DNA from: Gammaproteobacteria bacterium
GTDB taxonomy: Bacteria; Pseudomonadota; Gammaproteobacteria; Acidiferrobacterales; Sulfurifustaceae
NCBI GenBank assembly: GCA_004298065.1
Contig: SCRL01000058.1
Span: forward strand, 51,165 to 115,164
DNA: 64,000 nucleotides
Reading direction: 5' to 3'
In this document: in pieces, positions 28,852-39,580 of the stretch
How positions within the stretch are numbered: position 1 is the first letter of the stretch
How the letters are laid out: every line of letters begins with the position of its first letter
Made by a program: the position numbers and the translations under genes
Notes under the pieces: model-generated
What the model was told of the DNA's origin: nothing
Seen by the model: only the letters and a program-made list of their open reading frames with translations
Database searches by the model: none

Positions 28852-28896
28852 CTCATGAAAAAAGGCCGCCTCATAAAGGCGGCCTTTTTTCATGAG
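28852..28896. terminator. Bidirectional intrinsic terminator after tRNA-Ser
   Basis: A perfect 19-bp inverted repeat (28852-28870 and 28878-28896) with a 7-base loop. The GC core GGCCGCC/GGCGGCC is flanked by A6 on the left and T6 on the right, so it can terminate the tRNA on the plus strand and incoming transcription on the minus strand. Confidence 0.9.
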
Positions 28897-29044
28897 TCGT
28901 CAGTGAATGGTTCGAACCCGAGAAGAGGGTTCGACAAATCGGCAGGACAGCCGATTTGCACGACCGAAGGTCGCCCGTAGGGCGAGCTACAAGGATGTAG
29001 CGAGTGAATCCCTCCCGCTCTTAAAGTGGCCTCCCTCTCCGCCA
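28897..29044. repeat. Five-hairpin array ending in a tRNA-Ser 3' fragment
   Basis: Five consecutive perfect stem-loops: 28912-28934 (8 bp, loop GAGAAGA), 28935-28958 (9 bp, loop AGGACA), 28961-28973 (5 bp, loop GAA), 28972-28984 (5 bp, loop GTA) and 28986-29001 (6 bp, loop AGGA). Stems 3 and 4 share two bases. A copy of the tRNA-Ser 3' end follows in two pieces (GAATCCCTCCC, then CTCCCTCTCCGCCA to 29044). Resembles in layout the tRNA-end repeats after E. coli tyrT. Confidence 0.7.
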
Positions 29045-29055
29045 TATCCACGCAA

Positions 29056-30084
29056 TCAAGCTGCGCGCGGCATCGCGTCGAGGCCGCCCTTCAGTACGCT
29101 AACATCGAACCCGCGCTGACTGAGCAGGAACGCCGCCACGCAGCTGCGGCTGCCGGTCTGGCAATAGACGATATAACGCTGCTTGGGATCGAGGTTCGCC
29201 GCCTTGAGCCGCAACAAATAAAGCGGGATATTGACGCTGCCTTTGATTGCGCCTGCGCGATGCTCGTCTTCGAGGCGCACGTCGATCAACCCCGCGCCCG
29301 CCTTCACCATGGCCCGGGCCTCATCGTGGCCAACCCACTTGACCACCGGCGCCTTCAATAACTCGTCGAAGTCCTGCTTTGCCAGACGCATGAGCACGCC
29401 ATCCGTCTTCATGATGACGGTGGCATTGCGCGGAGCCCCTGAAAGCAGCGCCTCTTCACCGAAGGCCTCGCCCTCGCCGAGTTCGCTCAGCAGTCCGACC
29501 TTGCCGGCGTCCGATTTGCGCGTGACCGTCGCACAGCCGGACTTGATGATGTAGTAGTAATCCCCCGAATCTCCCTGGCGAATGATGACCTGCCCGGCCT
29601 TCGCGTCCATCGGTTGCAGGCGCGAAAACATCGTGTTGATGTTTTCCGGCGGCAGGATGTTGAACGCCTTGTTGGTCAACATACGCCACATCCATTCGGT
29701 ATCCTGACCGCCGTCGAATTCCGTGACCTCGTAACCGGTCGCCTGGTCCACGGTGAGCAACCGGTCCAGCACCGCGCTCTCCATGCGCGCAACCGTGACG
29801 TCGGTCTTGGCCATGCCGGTAAATTGGCGCGGCTTGAGTTGCGCCAGCGCATAGCGCGCCTTGTCGGTACCGGCGGCAACCTCGCGCTCCTCGCCGTTAT
29901 CGCCGACAAGCATGACCTCTCCGGCGAGCAGGTAATACGTGTCGCTATCGTTGTCACCGCACTGGAACAGGATTTTGCCAGCCGGAAACTGCTCGACCCG
30001 GGCCTGGGAAACCAGCTCGCGGTAGTTGTTGGGCGCTAGCGAATTGATGGGGACGAGGGTTTTGAGAACGTCGAGGTCGCTCAT
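29056..30084 (-). CDS. Tandem cyclic-nucleotide-binding-like plus rhodanese protein
   Basis: 342 residues in three parts: a CNBD-like domain (about 25-135, ILFQCGDNDSDTYYLLAGEV), a second, more canonical CNBD (about 150-245, with VIIRQGDSGDYYYIIKSG and FGEEALLSGAPRNATV, where the phosphate-binding cassette sits), and a C-terminal rhodanese (about 250-342) with the catalytic Cys in VYCQTGSRS. No signal peptide or DNA-binding domain. Probably a cyclic nucleotide-gated sulfurtransferase-type protein; ligand and substrate are unknown. Confidence 0.85.
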   Translation of the reverse strand: MSDLDVLKTLVPINSLAPNNYRELVSQARVEQFPAGKILFQCGDNDSDTYYLLAGEVMLVGDNGEEREVAAGTDKARYALAQLKPRQFTGMAKTDVTVARMESAVLDRLLTVDQATGYEVTEFDGGQDTEWMWRMLTNKAFNILPPENINTMFSRLQPMDAKAGQVIIRQGDSGDYYYIIKSGCATVTRKSDAGKVGLLSELGEGEAFGEEALLSGAPRNATVIMKTDGVLMRLAKQDFDELLKAPVVKWVGHDEARAMVKAGAGLIDVRLEDEHRAGAIKGSVNIPLYLLRLKAANLDPKQRYIVYCQTGSRSCVAAFLLSQRGFDVSVLKGGLDAMPRAA

Positions 30085-30156
30085 CGTTCGGGCCCGGTGG
30101 TCTTGGCCATTCTAGCCAAGCGGGTGCGATCGGAACAGCAAAAACGGGAAAGAAAA

Positions 30157-30247
30157 TGGCGGAGAGGGAGGGATTCGAACCCCCGTGGGGCTTGCGCCCC
30201 CATCTGATTTCGAGTCAGCGCCGTTATGACCGCTTCGGTACCTCTCC
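30157..30247 (-). tRNA. tRNA-Ser (anticodon CGA)
   Basis: A 91-nt serine tRNA with acceptor arms GGAGAGG/CCTCTCC, an anticodon loop CTCGAAA giving CGA (reads UCG), a long variable arm GGGGGCGCAAGCCCC, T-loop GGTTCGAATCC, discriminator G and encoded CCA. Acceptor and T arms are nearly identical to the tRNA-Ser(GGA) 1.3 kb away. Confidence 0.97.
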
Positions 30248-30354
30248 CGCGGGCGCAAAAGCTTACGCGAGTCCGCCGCGTGAAACAACGGGCCGCGGGC
30301 GCAGGACGTCAATCCGCCCGTGACAGCCGCGGGGAGCGAGGCTACGCTTAGGCC

Positions 30355-31782
30355 ATGCGTCACCGGACCTCCGCCGATGCGCGTTACCCGGTACTCCGGG
30401 TGCTGCTCGTCCTGCTCCTCCCCCTGTTGCTGTCGTCCTGTTGGTTCTCGCAGAGCAAATTACGCGCCGTCAAATCGGCAGGCGAACTGGTGGTGCTCAC
30501 GCGCATCAGCCCGACGACCTATTATGAAAGTCCGGAAGGCCCGGCGGGATTCGAATACGATCTCGCCAAGGCCTTCGCCGACTACCTCGGCGTGAAGCTG
30601 CGCATGGTCTCGGCGGCGAAGTTTGCCGACGTCATTCCGCGCCTCGCGAACGGTGAAGCCGACATGGCCGCCGCCGGCATCACGATCACCGAGAGCCGGC
30701 GCTGGCAGGTGAAGTTCACCCCGCCCTACCAGCATATCCGCCAGCAGGTGGTCTACCGCCTGGGCTCGCCACGGCCTGCCAGCGTCAAGGACCTCGTCGG
30801 ACGGCAGATCGAGGTCCACGCCGGCACGACGTACGTCGACCGTCTCGAGGAACTCAAGCGCGAGCATACGTCGCTCGAATGGACCGAAACCGGGGAGCTT
30901 GAAACCGAAGCGTTGTTGCAGCTTGTGTGGGAAGGCCTGCTCGAAATCACCGTCGCCGATTCCAACATCGTCTCGCTCAACCGCCAGTTCTTCCCCGAGC
31001 TGCAGGTGGCCTTCGATCTGCAGAAACCGGAACCGCTGGCATGGGCGTTCCCGCCCGGCGACGATAACAGTCTGTACGACGCCGCCGTGAATTTCCTCGA
31101 GGACATGCGCAAGCGCGGCGATCTCGGCAACCTGCTGGAACGCTATTACGGTGCCGCGAGCCGGTCGAATTTCGTCAACCTCACGGTCTACCAGGTGCGG
31201 TTGCAGAACCGCTTGCCGCTCTTCCAGAGGTTCTTCGAGGAGGCCAGTCAGAAACAAGGCCTCGACTGGCGCCTGCTCGCGGCCATCGGCTACCAGGAGT
31301 CGTTCTGGGACCCGAAGGCGCAATCGCCCACGGGCGTGCGTGGCCTGATGATGCTGACGGAAGAAACCGCGAAGCAGATGGAGATTGCCGACCTGCTCGA
31401 TCCGGCGCAGAGCATCGACGGCGGCGCACGCTATCTGCGCCATCTGCTCGACCGCTTGCCCGAGCGAATAACCGGCACAGACCGTCTGTGGTTCGGGCTT
31501 GCGGCCTATAACATCGGGCTGTACCACCTCGAAGACGCACGCATCATCACTCAGAAACAGGGTGGCGATCCCGACCGCTGGAACGACGTTTCGCGCCGCC
31601 TGCCGCTGCTCGCCGATCCGGCCTGGGCGGCGAAAACGAAATACGGTTTGGCGCGCGGCCAGGAGCCGGTGATGTTCGTGAACCGGGTGCGGACGTATTA
31701 CGACGTCCTGGTGAAATACGACGAGGAAGAAAGGGCGCTGCGTTCGACCGAGGCGCTGAAGCTCAAGGCCCCGGCGTTGTGA
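30355..31782 (+). CDS. mltF: Membrane-bound lytic murein transglycosylase F
   Basis: 475 residues: a lipoprotein-type signal (LLLPLLLSSCWF), an SBP_bac_3-like regulatory domain (about 40-265) and a C-terminal lysozyme-like SLT domain with the catalytic Glu in AAIGYQESFWDPKAQSPTG. This two-domain layout is diagnostic of MltF. Cleaves peptidoglycan glycan strands to 1,6-anhydro products at the outer membrane. Stop directly abuts that of the convergent tadA. Confidence 0.95.
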   Translation: MRHRTSADARYPVLRVLLVLLLPLLLSSCWFSQSKLRAVKSAGELVVLTRISPTTYYESPEGPAGFEYDLAKAFADYLGVKLRMVSAAKFADVIPRLANGEADMAAAGITITESRRWQVKFTPPYQHIRQQVVYRLGSPRPASVKDLVGRQIEVHAGTTYVDRLEELKREHTSLEWTETGELETEALLQLVWEGLLEITVADSNIVSLNRQFFPELQVAFDLQKPEPLAWAFPPGDDNSLYDAAVNFLEDMRKRGDLGNLLERYYGAASRSNFVNLTVYQVRLQNRLPLFQRFFEEASQKQGLDWRLLAAIGYQESFWDPKAQSPTGVRGLMMLTEETAKQMEIADLLDPAQSIDGGARYLRHLLDRLPERITGTDRLWFGLAAYNIGLYHLEDARIITQKQGGDPDRWNDVSRRLPLLADPAWAAKTKYGLARGQEPVMFVNRVRTYYDVLVKYDEEERALRSTEALKLKAPAL

Positions 31783-33863
<2,081 letters not shown>

Positions 33864-33869
33864 ATAAGG

Positions 33870-33960
33870 AAATTCACCACGGAGATCACAGAGCGCACAG
33901 AGATTGTCCGAGTAATATCAATTTTTACTCTGTGTTCTCCGTGTCCTCTGTGGTTCAAGC
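33870..33960. repeat. Inverted repeat in the guaB-guaA gap
   Basis: Arms of about 27 bases (33875-33901 and 33928-33956) are imperfect inverted copies with ACC-ACGGAG and CTCTGTGGT ends and CACAGAG-type internal repeats. Sequences of this CACAGAG/CTCTGTG type occur as dispersed intergenic repeats in many environmental proteobacteria. It would form a long hairpin in the guaBA mRNA. Confidence 0.6.
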
Positions 33961-33962
33961 AG

Positions 33963-35454
<1,492 letters not shown>

Positions 35455-35587
35455 CGGGTGCACGTTTCGGGCGTAACATCAGGAATCGCTTATAAAACGG
35501 GTTGACGCCCTCGGCGATGTGGATTAGTTTCCCCGATTATTCCGTCATAACCTAGCAGATACAAAAGACCATCCCGGAGGAGACCCA

Positions 35588-35893
35588 ATGAAAAAGACAC
35601 TGTTGATGACCGCTGTCGCGTTCGCCCTCGCCGCCTGTGCCGGCGGTGAACAAAAAGCCGCGGCCGACAAGGAATACACCGACCTCGTCGCGAAGGCCAA
35701 GGCCGAGATCAAGCTCGCCGACCAGGCGGGTTACACCTGGCGCGACACCGAGAAATTCCTGAAGGAATCCGAGGAAGCCATGAAGGCCGGCGACCGCGAC
35801 AAGGCCATGAAGCTCGCGAAGAAGGCGCTCAAGCAGGCGCAACTCGCGCAGCAGCAGGCCAAGGACAACGCCAACGTCAAGCCGGTGTTCTAA
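35588..35893 (+). CDS. Small lipoprotein, SoxXA-binding protein (SoxK)-like
   Basis: 101 residues with a lipoprotein signal (MTAVAFALAACAGG; lipobox LAAC) followed by an all-helical, Lys/Ala-rich domain containing YTWRDTEKFLKESEEAMKAG and KAMKLAKKALKQAQLAQQQA. The WRDT...A-KLA-KA pattern resembles SoxXA-binding proteins of thiosulfate oxidisers, but no sox genes are nearby. A strong GGAGGAG precedes the ATG. It is monocistronic, with its own terminator. Confidence 0.7.
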   Translation: MKKTLLMTAVAFALAACAGGEQKAAADKEYTDLVAKAKAEIKLADQAGYTWRDTEKFLKESEEAMKAGDRDKAMKLAKKALKQAQLAQQQAKDNANVKPVF

Positions 35894-35916
35894 AGCCGAA
35901 AGCGTTGCCAGTTAGT

Positions 35917-35953
35917 AAATAAAAAAGCCGGGCTTAGCCCGGCTTTTTTATTT
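35917..35953 (+). terminator. Intrinsic terminator after the SoxK-like gene
   Basis: An inverted repeat with GC core GCCGGG-CTTA-GCCCGGC flanked by A6 and T6 runs, symmetrical enough to work on either strand. Ends the lipoprotein transcript. Confidence 0.9.
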
Positions 35954-35978
35954 GCGCTGCACGGGCTATGTTTCACCC

Positions 35979-37349
35979 ATGACGCAACCGGGTTTCGACT
36001 TCACCCCTGCCGCGCCGCCGCCGCGCGACATCTATACGGTTTCCCGCCTCAACCGCGAGGCCAAGCTGCTGCTCGAAGGCAGCTTCCCGTCCCTCTGGAT
36101 CGAGGGCGAAATCTCCAAACCGGCGTTCCCAGCCTCCGGCCATGTTTATTTCAGCCTCAAGGACAGCCAGGCGGTCATTCGCTGCGCCCTGTTCCGCGGC
36201 GCCCAGCGGATGGCGGGCGTTCAGCCGCGCGACGGCATGCACGTGCTCGCGCGCGTCCGTGTGAGCCTGTACGAAGGTCGCGGCGAATTCCAGCTGATCG
36301 TCGAATATCTCGAAGAAGCCGGCGAAGGCGCGCTGCGGCGTGCGTTCGAACAGCTCAAGCAGCGTCTGGCGCAGGAAGGCCTGTTCGATGCCGCGCACAA
36401 GCGACCCCTGCCCCGTCTTCCACGACACATCGGCCTGGTCACTTCGGCATCGGGCGCGGTGCTGCACGACATCGTCACCACGCTCAAGCGCCGCTTTCCG
36501 GCCATCGCCGTGCTGCTCTACCCCGTCCCGGTGCAAGGCGCCGGTGCGGCGGAGAAAATCGCCGCTGCCATCCAGCTCGCCGGCAAGCGCCACGATTGCG
36601 ACGCGTTGATCGTCGCGCGCGGCGGCGGCTCGCTCGAAGACCTGTGGGCATTCAACGAAGAAGTCGTCGCGCGCGCGATTTACGCCTGCCCGCTTCCGAT
36701 TGTTTCCGCCATCGGCCACGAAACCGACATCACCATCGCCGACTTCGTCGCCGATGCGCGTGCGCCGACACCCACCGCCGCCGCCGAATTGCTGAGCCCC
36801 GACTGGCGCGAATGGGACGCGGCCTTTCGCCAGCTCGCCTTGCGCGCTGCCCGGCAAATGCAAACGCGGTTACAACAAACCGCGCAGCACCTGGATTGGC
36901 TCAGCGCGCGGTTGGTGCACCCGCAAAACCGTATCGAGCTGCTGCGCCAGCGACTGCACGGCCTGATGCTGCGGCTGCGCCTCGCGCACACGGCGCGTTA
37001 CCGGACGCTGCATGAGAGCTTGGTCGAGCTATCGACCCGCCTACACCGCCTCTCGCCCGCTCCGCGCCTGCAGGCGCAGTTGCTCCAACATCAACACCTT
37101 CAGCAACGCCTTAACACCGCTGCGCGCCGGACGTTCGAGATCGCACGCGAGCGGCTGCAGCATCTGGCGCTGACACTGAACGCCCTGAGCCCGCTGGCTA
37201 CGCTCGATCGCGGCTACGCCATCGTTCGCAGTGCCGATACCAGCGCGGTATTACGTGATGCCCGCGCTGTAAAACAGGGTGGACGCGTGCGCGCCCAACT
37301 CGCACACGGCTCGCTTGACTGTCTGGTGGAAAAAACCCATGAAAACTAG
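35979..37349 (+). CDS. xseA: Exodeoxyribonuclease VII large subunit
   Basis: The ATG at 35979 gives 456 residues starting MTQPGFDF. N-terminal OB fold (FPSLWIEGEISKPAFPASGHVYFSLKD), catalytic domain with RGGGSLEDLWAFNEE and SAIGHETDITIADFVADARAPTPTAA in successive parts, then a long coiled-coil C-terminus. Normal length (E. coli 456). The small subunit xseB is not adjacent. Confidence 0.96.
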   Translation: MTQPGFDFTPAAPPPRDIYTVSRLNREAKLLLEGSFPSLWIEGEISKPAFPASGHVYFSLKDSQAVIRCALFRGAQRMAGVQPRDGMHVLARVRVSLYEGRGEFQLIVEYLEEAGEGALRRAFEQLKQRLAQEGLFDAAHKRPLPRLPRHIGLVTSASGAVLHDIVTTLKRRFPAIAVLLYPVPVQGAGAAEKIAAAIQLAGKRHDCDALIVARGGGSLEDLWAFNEEVVARAIYACPLPIVSAIGHETDITIADFVADARAPTPTAAAELLSPDWREWDAAFRQLALRAARQMQTRLQQTAQHLDWLSARLVHPQNRIELLRQRLHGLMLRLRLAHTARYRTLHESLVELSTRLHRLSPAPRLQAQLLQHQHLQQRLNTAARRTFEIARERLQHLALTLNALSPLATLDRGYAIVRSADTSAVLRDARAVKQGGRVRAQLAHGSLDCLVEKTHEN

Positions 37350-38214
37350 CGTCTGGCTGGCGCTGCTCTGGTTTGCTGCGGCTGGAAGCACGTTCGCCGG
37401 AAACCTGCCACAGGCGAATCCGGTGCCGGGCGGCATCGCTATCGTGCCGCTCGAAACTAACAGCGAGACCGCACCGCGCGTGAATTTCAACGGCGAACGC
37501 ACCATGGTCGTGCGCGAAAACGGCCACTGGCATGCCGTCGTCGGCCTGCCGCTGGATCTTGCGCCTGGCGAGCACCGTGTGCAGCCCGACGGGGCAACCG
37601 CCGTGGCATTCACCGTGCTGCCCAAGGAGTACGCCGCGCAGTACATCACACTTAAAGACAAGCGCATGGTGGAGCCGGGACCTAAAGAACTTAAGCGCAT
37701 CGAGCGCGAGGGCAAGATCATCCGGCAAGCGTTCCATGCCTGGAGCGAAATACCGGACCCGCCATTGGCCTTCGACCTGCCCGCGCGCGGACGCCTGAGC
37801 AGCCCCTTCGGCCTGCGGCGCTTTTTCAACAACCAGCCGCGCCAGCCGCACAGCGGCCTCGACATCGCCGCCGCCACCGGCACGCCAATCGTCGCGCCGG
37901 CGCCCGGGATTGTGATCGAAACCGGCAACTATTTCTTCAACGGCAAGACGGTATTCATCGACCACGGACAGGGACTGGTGACGATGTATAACCACCTGAG
38001 CCGCATCAGCGTGAAGAAAGGCCAGCGTGTCGAACGCGGCAAAAAGATCGGCGAAATCGGCTCAACTGGCCGCGTCACCGGTCCTCACCTGCACTGGACC
38101 GTGAGCCTCAACAACGCGCGCGTGGACCCCGCTCTCTTCCTCACGCGTGCGGCACTGGCTGAGACAGCGTCAAGCGGTGAGCCTAGCCACGCTATGGAAG
38201 GAAACGGAAATTAA
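37339..38214 (+). CDS. M23 family peptidoglycan endopeptidase
   Basis: The ATG at 37339 overlaps xseA by 11 bases and gives 291 residues with a signal peptide (SVWLALLWFAAAGSTFA). The C-terminal LytM domain has zinc motifs HSGLDIAA (HxxxD) and HLHWTV (HxH), so it is probably an active endopeptidase. The last 45 codons have a second, diverged copy at 38876-39013, downstream of an inserted toxin-antitoxin module. Confidence 0.92.
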   Translation: MKTSVWLALLWFAAAGSTFAGNLPQANPVPGGIAIVPLETNSETAPRVNFNGERTMVVRENGHWHAVVGLPLDLAPGEHRVQPDGATAVAFTVLPKEYAAQYITLKDKRMVEPGPKELKRIEREGKIIRQAFHAWSEIPDPPLAFDLPARGRLSSPFGLRRFFNNQPRQPHSGLDIAAATGTPIVAPAPGIVIETGNYFFNGKTVFIDHGQGLVTMYNHLSRISVKKGQRVERGKKIGEIGSTGRVTGPHLHWTVSLNNARVDPALFLTRAALAETASSGEPSHAMEGNGN

Positions 38215-38259
38215 CCGAAATGCGAAACAAGTATCCACGAAAATCCCCGACAACCCTTG

Positions 38260-38520
38260 TTACGCAGCCTCTTTGTGGGGCAACTGCCAACCCGGGAATA
38301 CCAATACTCCGGGATGGCATTTAAGTGCTCGGGCTATCACTTTCGCCCGCTCAACCCCCAGACGGACCCGATCGTTCTCAATAGCCGAGATGGTGGCTTG
38401 GGGAATGCCGGTGAGACGCGCCAGTTGGCTCTGGCTCAACTCCTGAAGCTCGCGAAGGATACGCACGGACTCGCCGACTGAAACGGCGATGCGCTTCTTG
38501 GCGGGACGATATTCTTTCAT
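38260..38520 (-). CDS. HTH antitoxin (XRE family, HigA-like)
   Basis: 86 residues with a helix-turn-helix (LSQSQLARLTGIPQATISAIE, about 29-49) and the XRE-like segment RAKVIARALKCHPGVLVF. It directly follows the toxin gene with no gap, giving toxin-first order as in HigBA. It probably represses the module by binding the inverted repeat at the toxin start. Confidence 0.88.
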   Translation of the reverse strand: MKEYRPAKKRIAVSVGESVRILRELQELSQSQLARLTGIPQATISAIENDRVRLGVERAKVIARALKCHPGVLVFPGWQLPHKEAA

Positions 38521-38802
38521 TTACGGCCTCCGATAATCGTGCGCGGTGATCGACGCGACCTGAAAGAGCAGCTTGTCGGCAACCACGCGATAGATGACGC
38601 GCCACTGAAGCCCAAGCCGCGAGGACCGGTAACCCCGCCATTTCCCTGAAAGAGCTTCATCGCGAAAGCCTCTGATCAATCGAAGCCCGGGCGGTCCGGA
38701 TATTGCCGCAATGTCCTTCCATTTTTCATAGCGCTTGAGGATATCCTTCGGGACCGTTGTGACCTGTTTGTCCACTTGGCGGTGCTCCTCGATGCGCCAC
38801 AT
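38521..38802 (-). CDS. RelE/HigB-type mRNA interferase toxin
   Basis: 93 residues with the RelE/ParE-superfamily pattern: IEEHRQVDKQVTTVPKDI, a Lys-rich helix, LSGKWRGYRSSRLG and QWRVIYRV, ending ITAHDYRR, where the late basic and His residues are likely catalytic. The ATG lies inside the operator repeat, with no Shine-Dalgarno site and the -10 five bases upstream. Expected to cleave ribosome-bound mRNA. Confidence 0.87.
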   Translation of the reverse strand: MWRIEEHRQVDKQVTTVPKDILKRYEKWKDIAAISGPPGLRLIRGFRDEALSGKWRGYRSSRLGLQWRVIYRVVADKLLFQVASITAHDYRRP

Positions 38803-38837
38803 ACCATATTATGGATATACCTAGAATGGTATGTCAA
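38800..38837 (-). promoter_or_regulatory. Toxin-antitoxin promoter and operator
   Basis: Consensus -35 TTGACA (38837-38832), an 18-base spacer and CATAAT (38813-38808) on the minus strand. An 8-bp perfect inverted repeat, CATACCAT (38800-38807) and ATGGTATG (38826-38833), brackets the promoter and includes the toxin start codon; it is a good autoregulation site. Confidence 0.7.
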
Positions 38838-38875
38838 CCGACTAGCTACGACGGCATAACGTCAAGACGCACAGC

Positions 38876-39013
38876 ACCGGCCCGCACCTGCACTGGACCG
38901 TGAGCCTCAACAACGCGCGCGTGGACCCGGCGCTGTTCCTCTCACGTGCGGCATTAGCCGAGGCATCGTCAAATAGCGAGCCTGCACGTGCTATGGAAGG
39001 AAATGGAAATTAA
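38876..39013 (+). pseudogene. Duplicated 3' end of the M23 peptidase gene
   Basis: 46 codons including stop, in frame, encoding TGPHLHWTVSLNNARVDPAL and on to EGNGN-stop, matching codons at 38077-38214 at roughly 85% by eye. No start or upstream domain exists, so it is a fragment. Duplication of a gene's 3' end around an insert is typical of elements that integrate at a gene end and restore it. Confidence 0.85.
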
Positions 39014-39033
39014 CGTAAGGGTCAGGCGCGTTA

Positions 39034-39570
39034 TCAGGCGTCGCCCATACCCTCTTGATGACCATCCGCTTTGAATGCTTCATGGAACGTGACGGTACCC
39101 TGTGGAATATGTCCGTCAAAAGACAACACGAGGAAGACCTCCTGTGGCACTCCCTCATGCACGAGTCCTGGCGTGTTCTTGAACCCGAATTTCCTGTAGT
39201 AATCCGGATGCCCCACAAGACAGCATCCTTGAGCATTCAAACCTTTCAACCGTGACAAACCTTCTTCCATCAAGGCCTTGCCAAGGCCCTGCCGCTGGTA
39301 CTCCGGCAACACCGAGAGAGGGCCAAGGCCGTACCAATTCCTGGTGCCATCTGAAATGGTCACGGGCGAAAAGGCGATATGTCCTACCACCCGGCCGTTA
39401 ACCTCTGCGACCAGCGATACCGTTAGTGACTTGGCGGCGCGTAGCGCCGCGATGATGAACTGTTCTGTGTGATTGCTGATCTCCAGGGTCTTGAATGCTG
39501 AAACGGTCACATCCCTGATCGCGCCAACATCAGCGTCTGTCTCGCACCTGACAACGACTTTTGGATTCAC
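39034..39570 (-). CDS. GNAT family N-acetyltransferase (integron cassette gene)
   Basis: 178 residues with the GNAT acetyl-CoA site LGPLSVLPEYQRQGLGKAL (Q/R-x-x-G-x-G/A) and a C-terminal ...GHPDYYRKFGF segment typical of YhbS-type acetyltransferases. Starts at GTG (39570), 24 bases after the attC core GTTGGCC, as in gene cassettes. Substrate unknown. The cassette's own attC is missing at its 3' end, where the M23 fragment begins. Confidence 0.85.
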   Translation of the reverse strand: MNPKVVVRCETDADVGAIRDVTVSAFKTLEISNHTEQFIIAALRAAKSLTVSLVAEVNGRVVGHIAFSPVTISDGTRNWYGLGPLSVLPEYQRQGLGKALMEEGLSRLKGLNAQGCCLVGHPDYYRKFGFKNTPGLVHEGVPQEVFLVLSFDGHIPQGTVTFHEAFKADGHQEGMGDA

Positions 39571-39580
39571 AAGTTTCTCG

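Noticed and set aside
38260..38802. Toxin-antitoxin module as another integron cassette
   Set aside because: A GTTATGC lies upstream, but no attC with paired arms follows the antitoxin gene, and the duplicated M23 ends explain the insertion better.
39014..39036. A third attC after the GNAT gene
   Set aside because: Only a TAACG/CGTTA pair about 20 bases apart remains; too short for an attC, probably lost or truncated.
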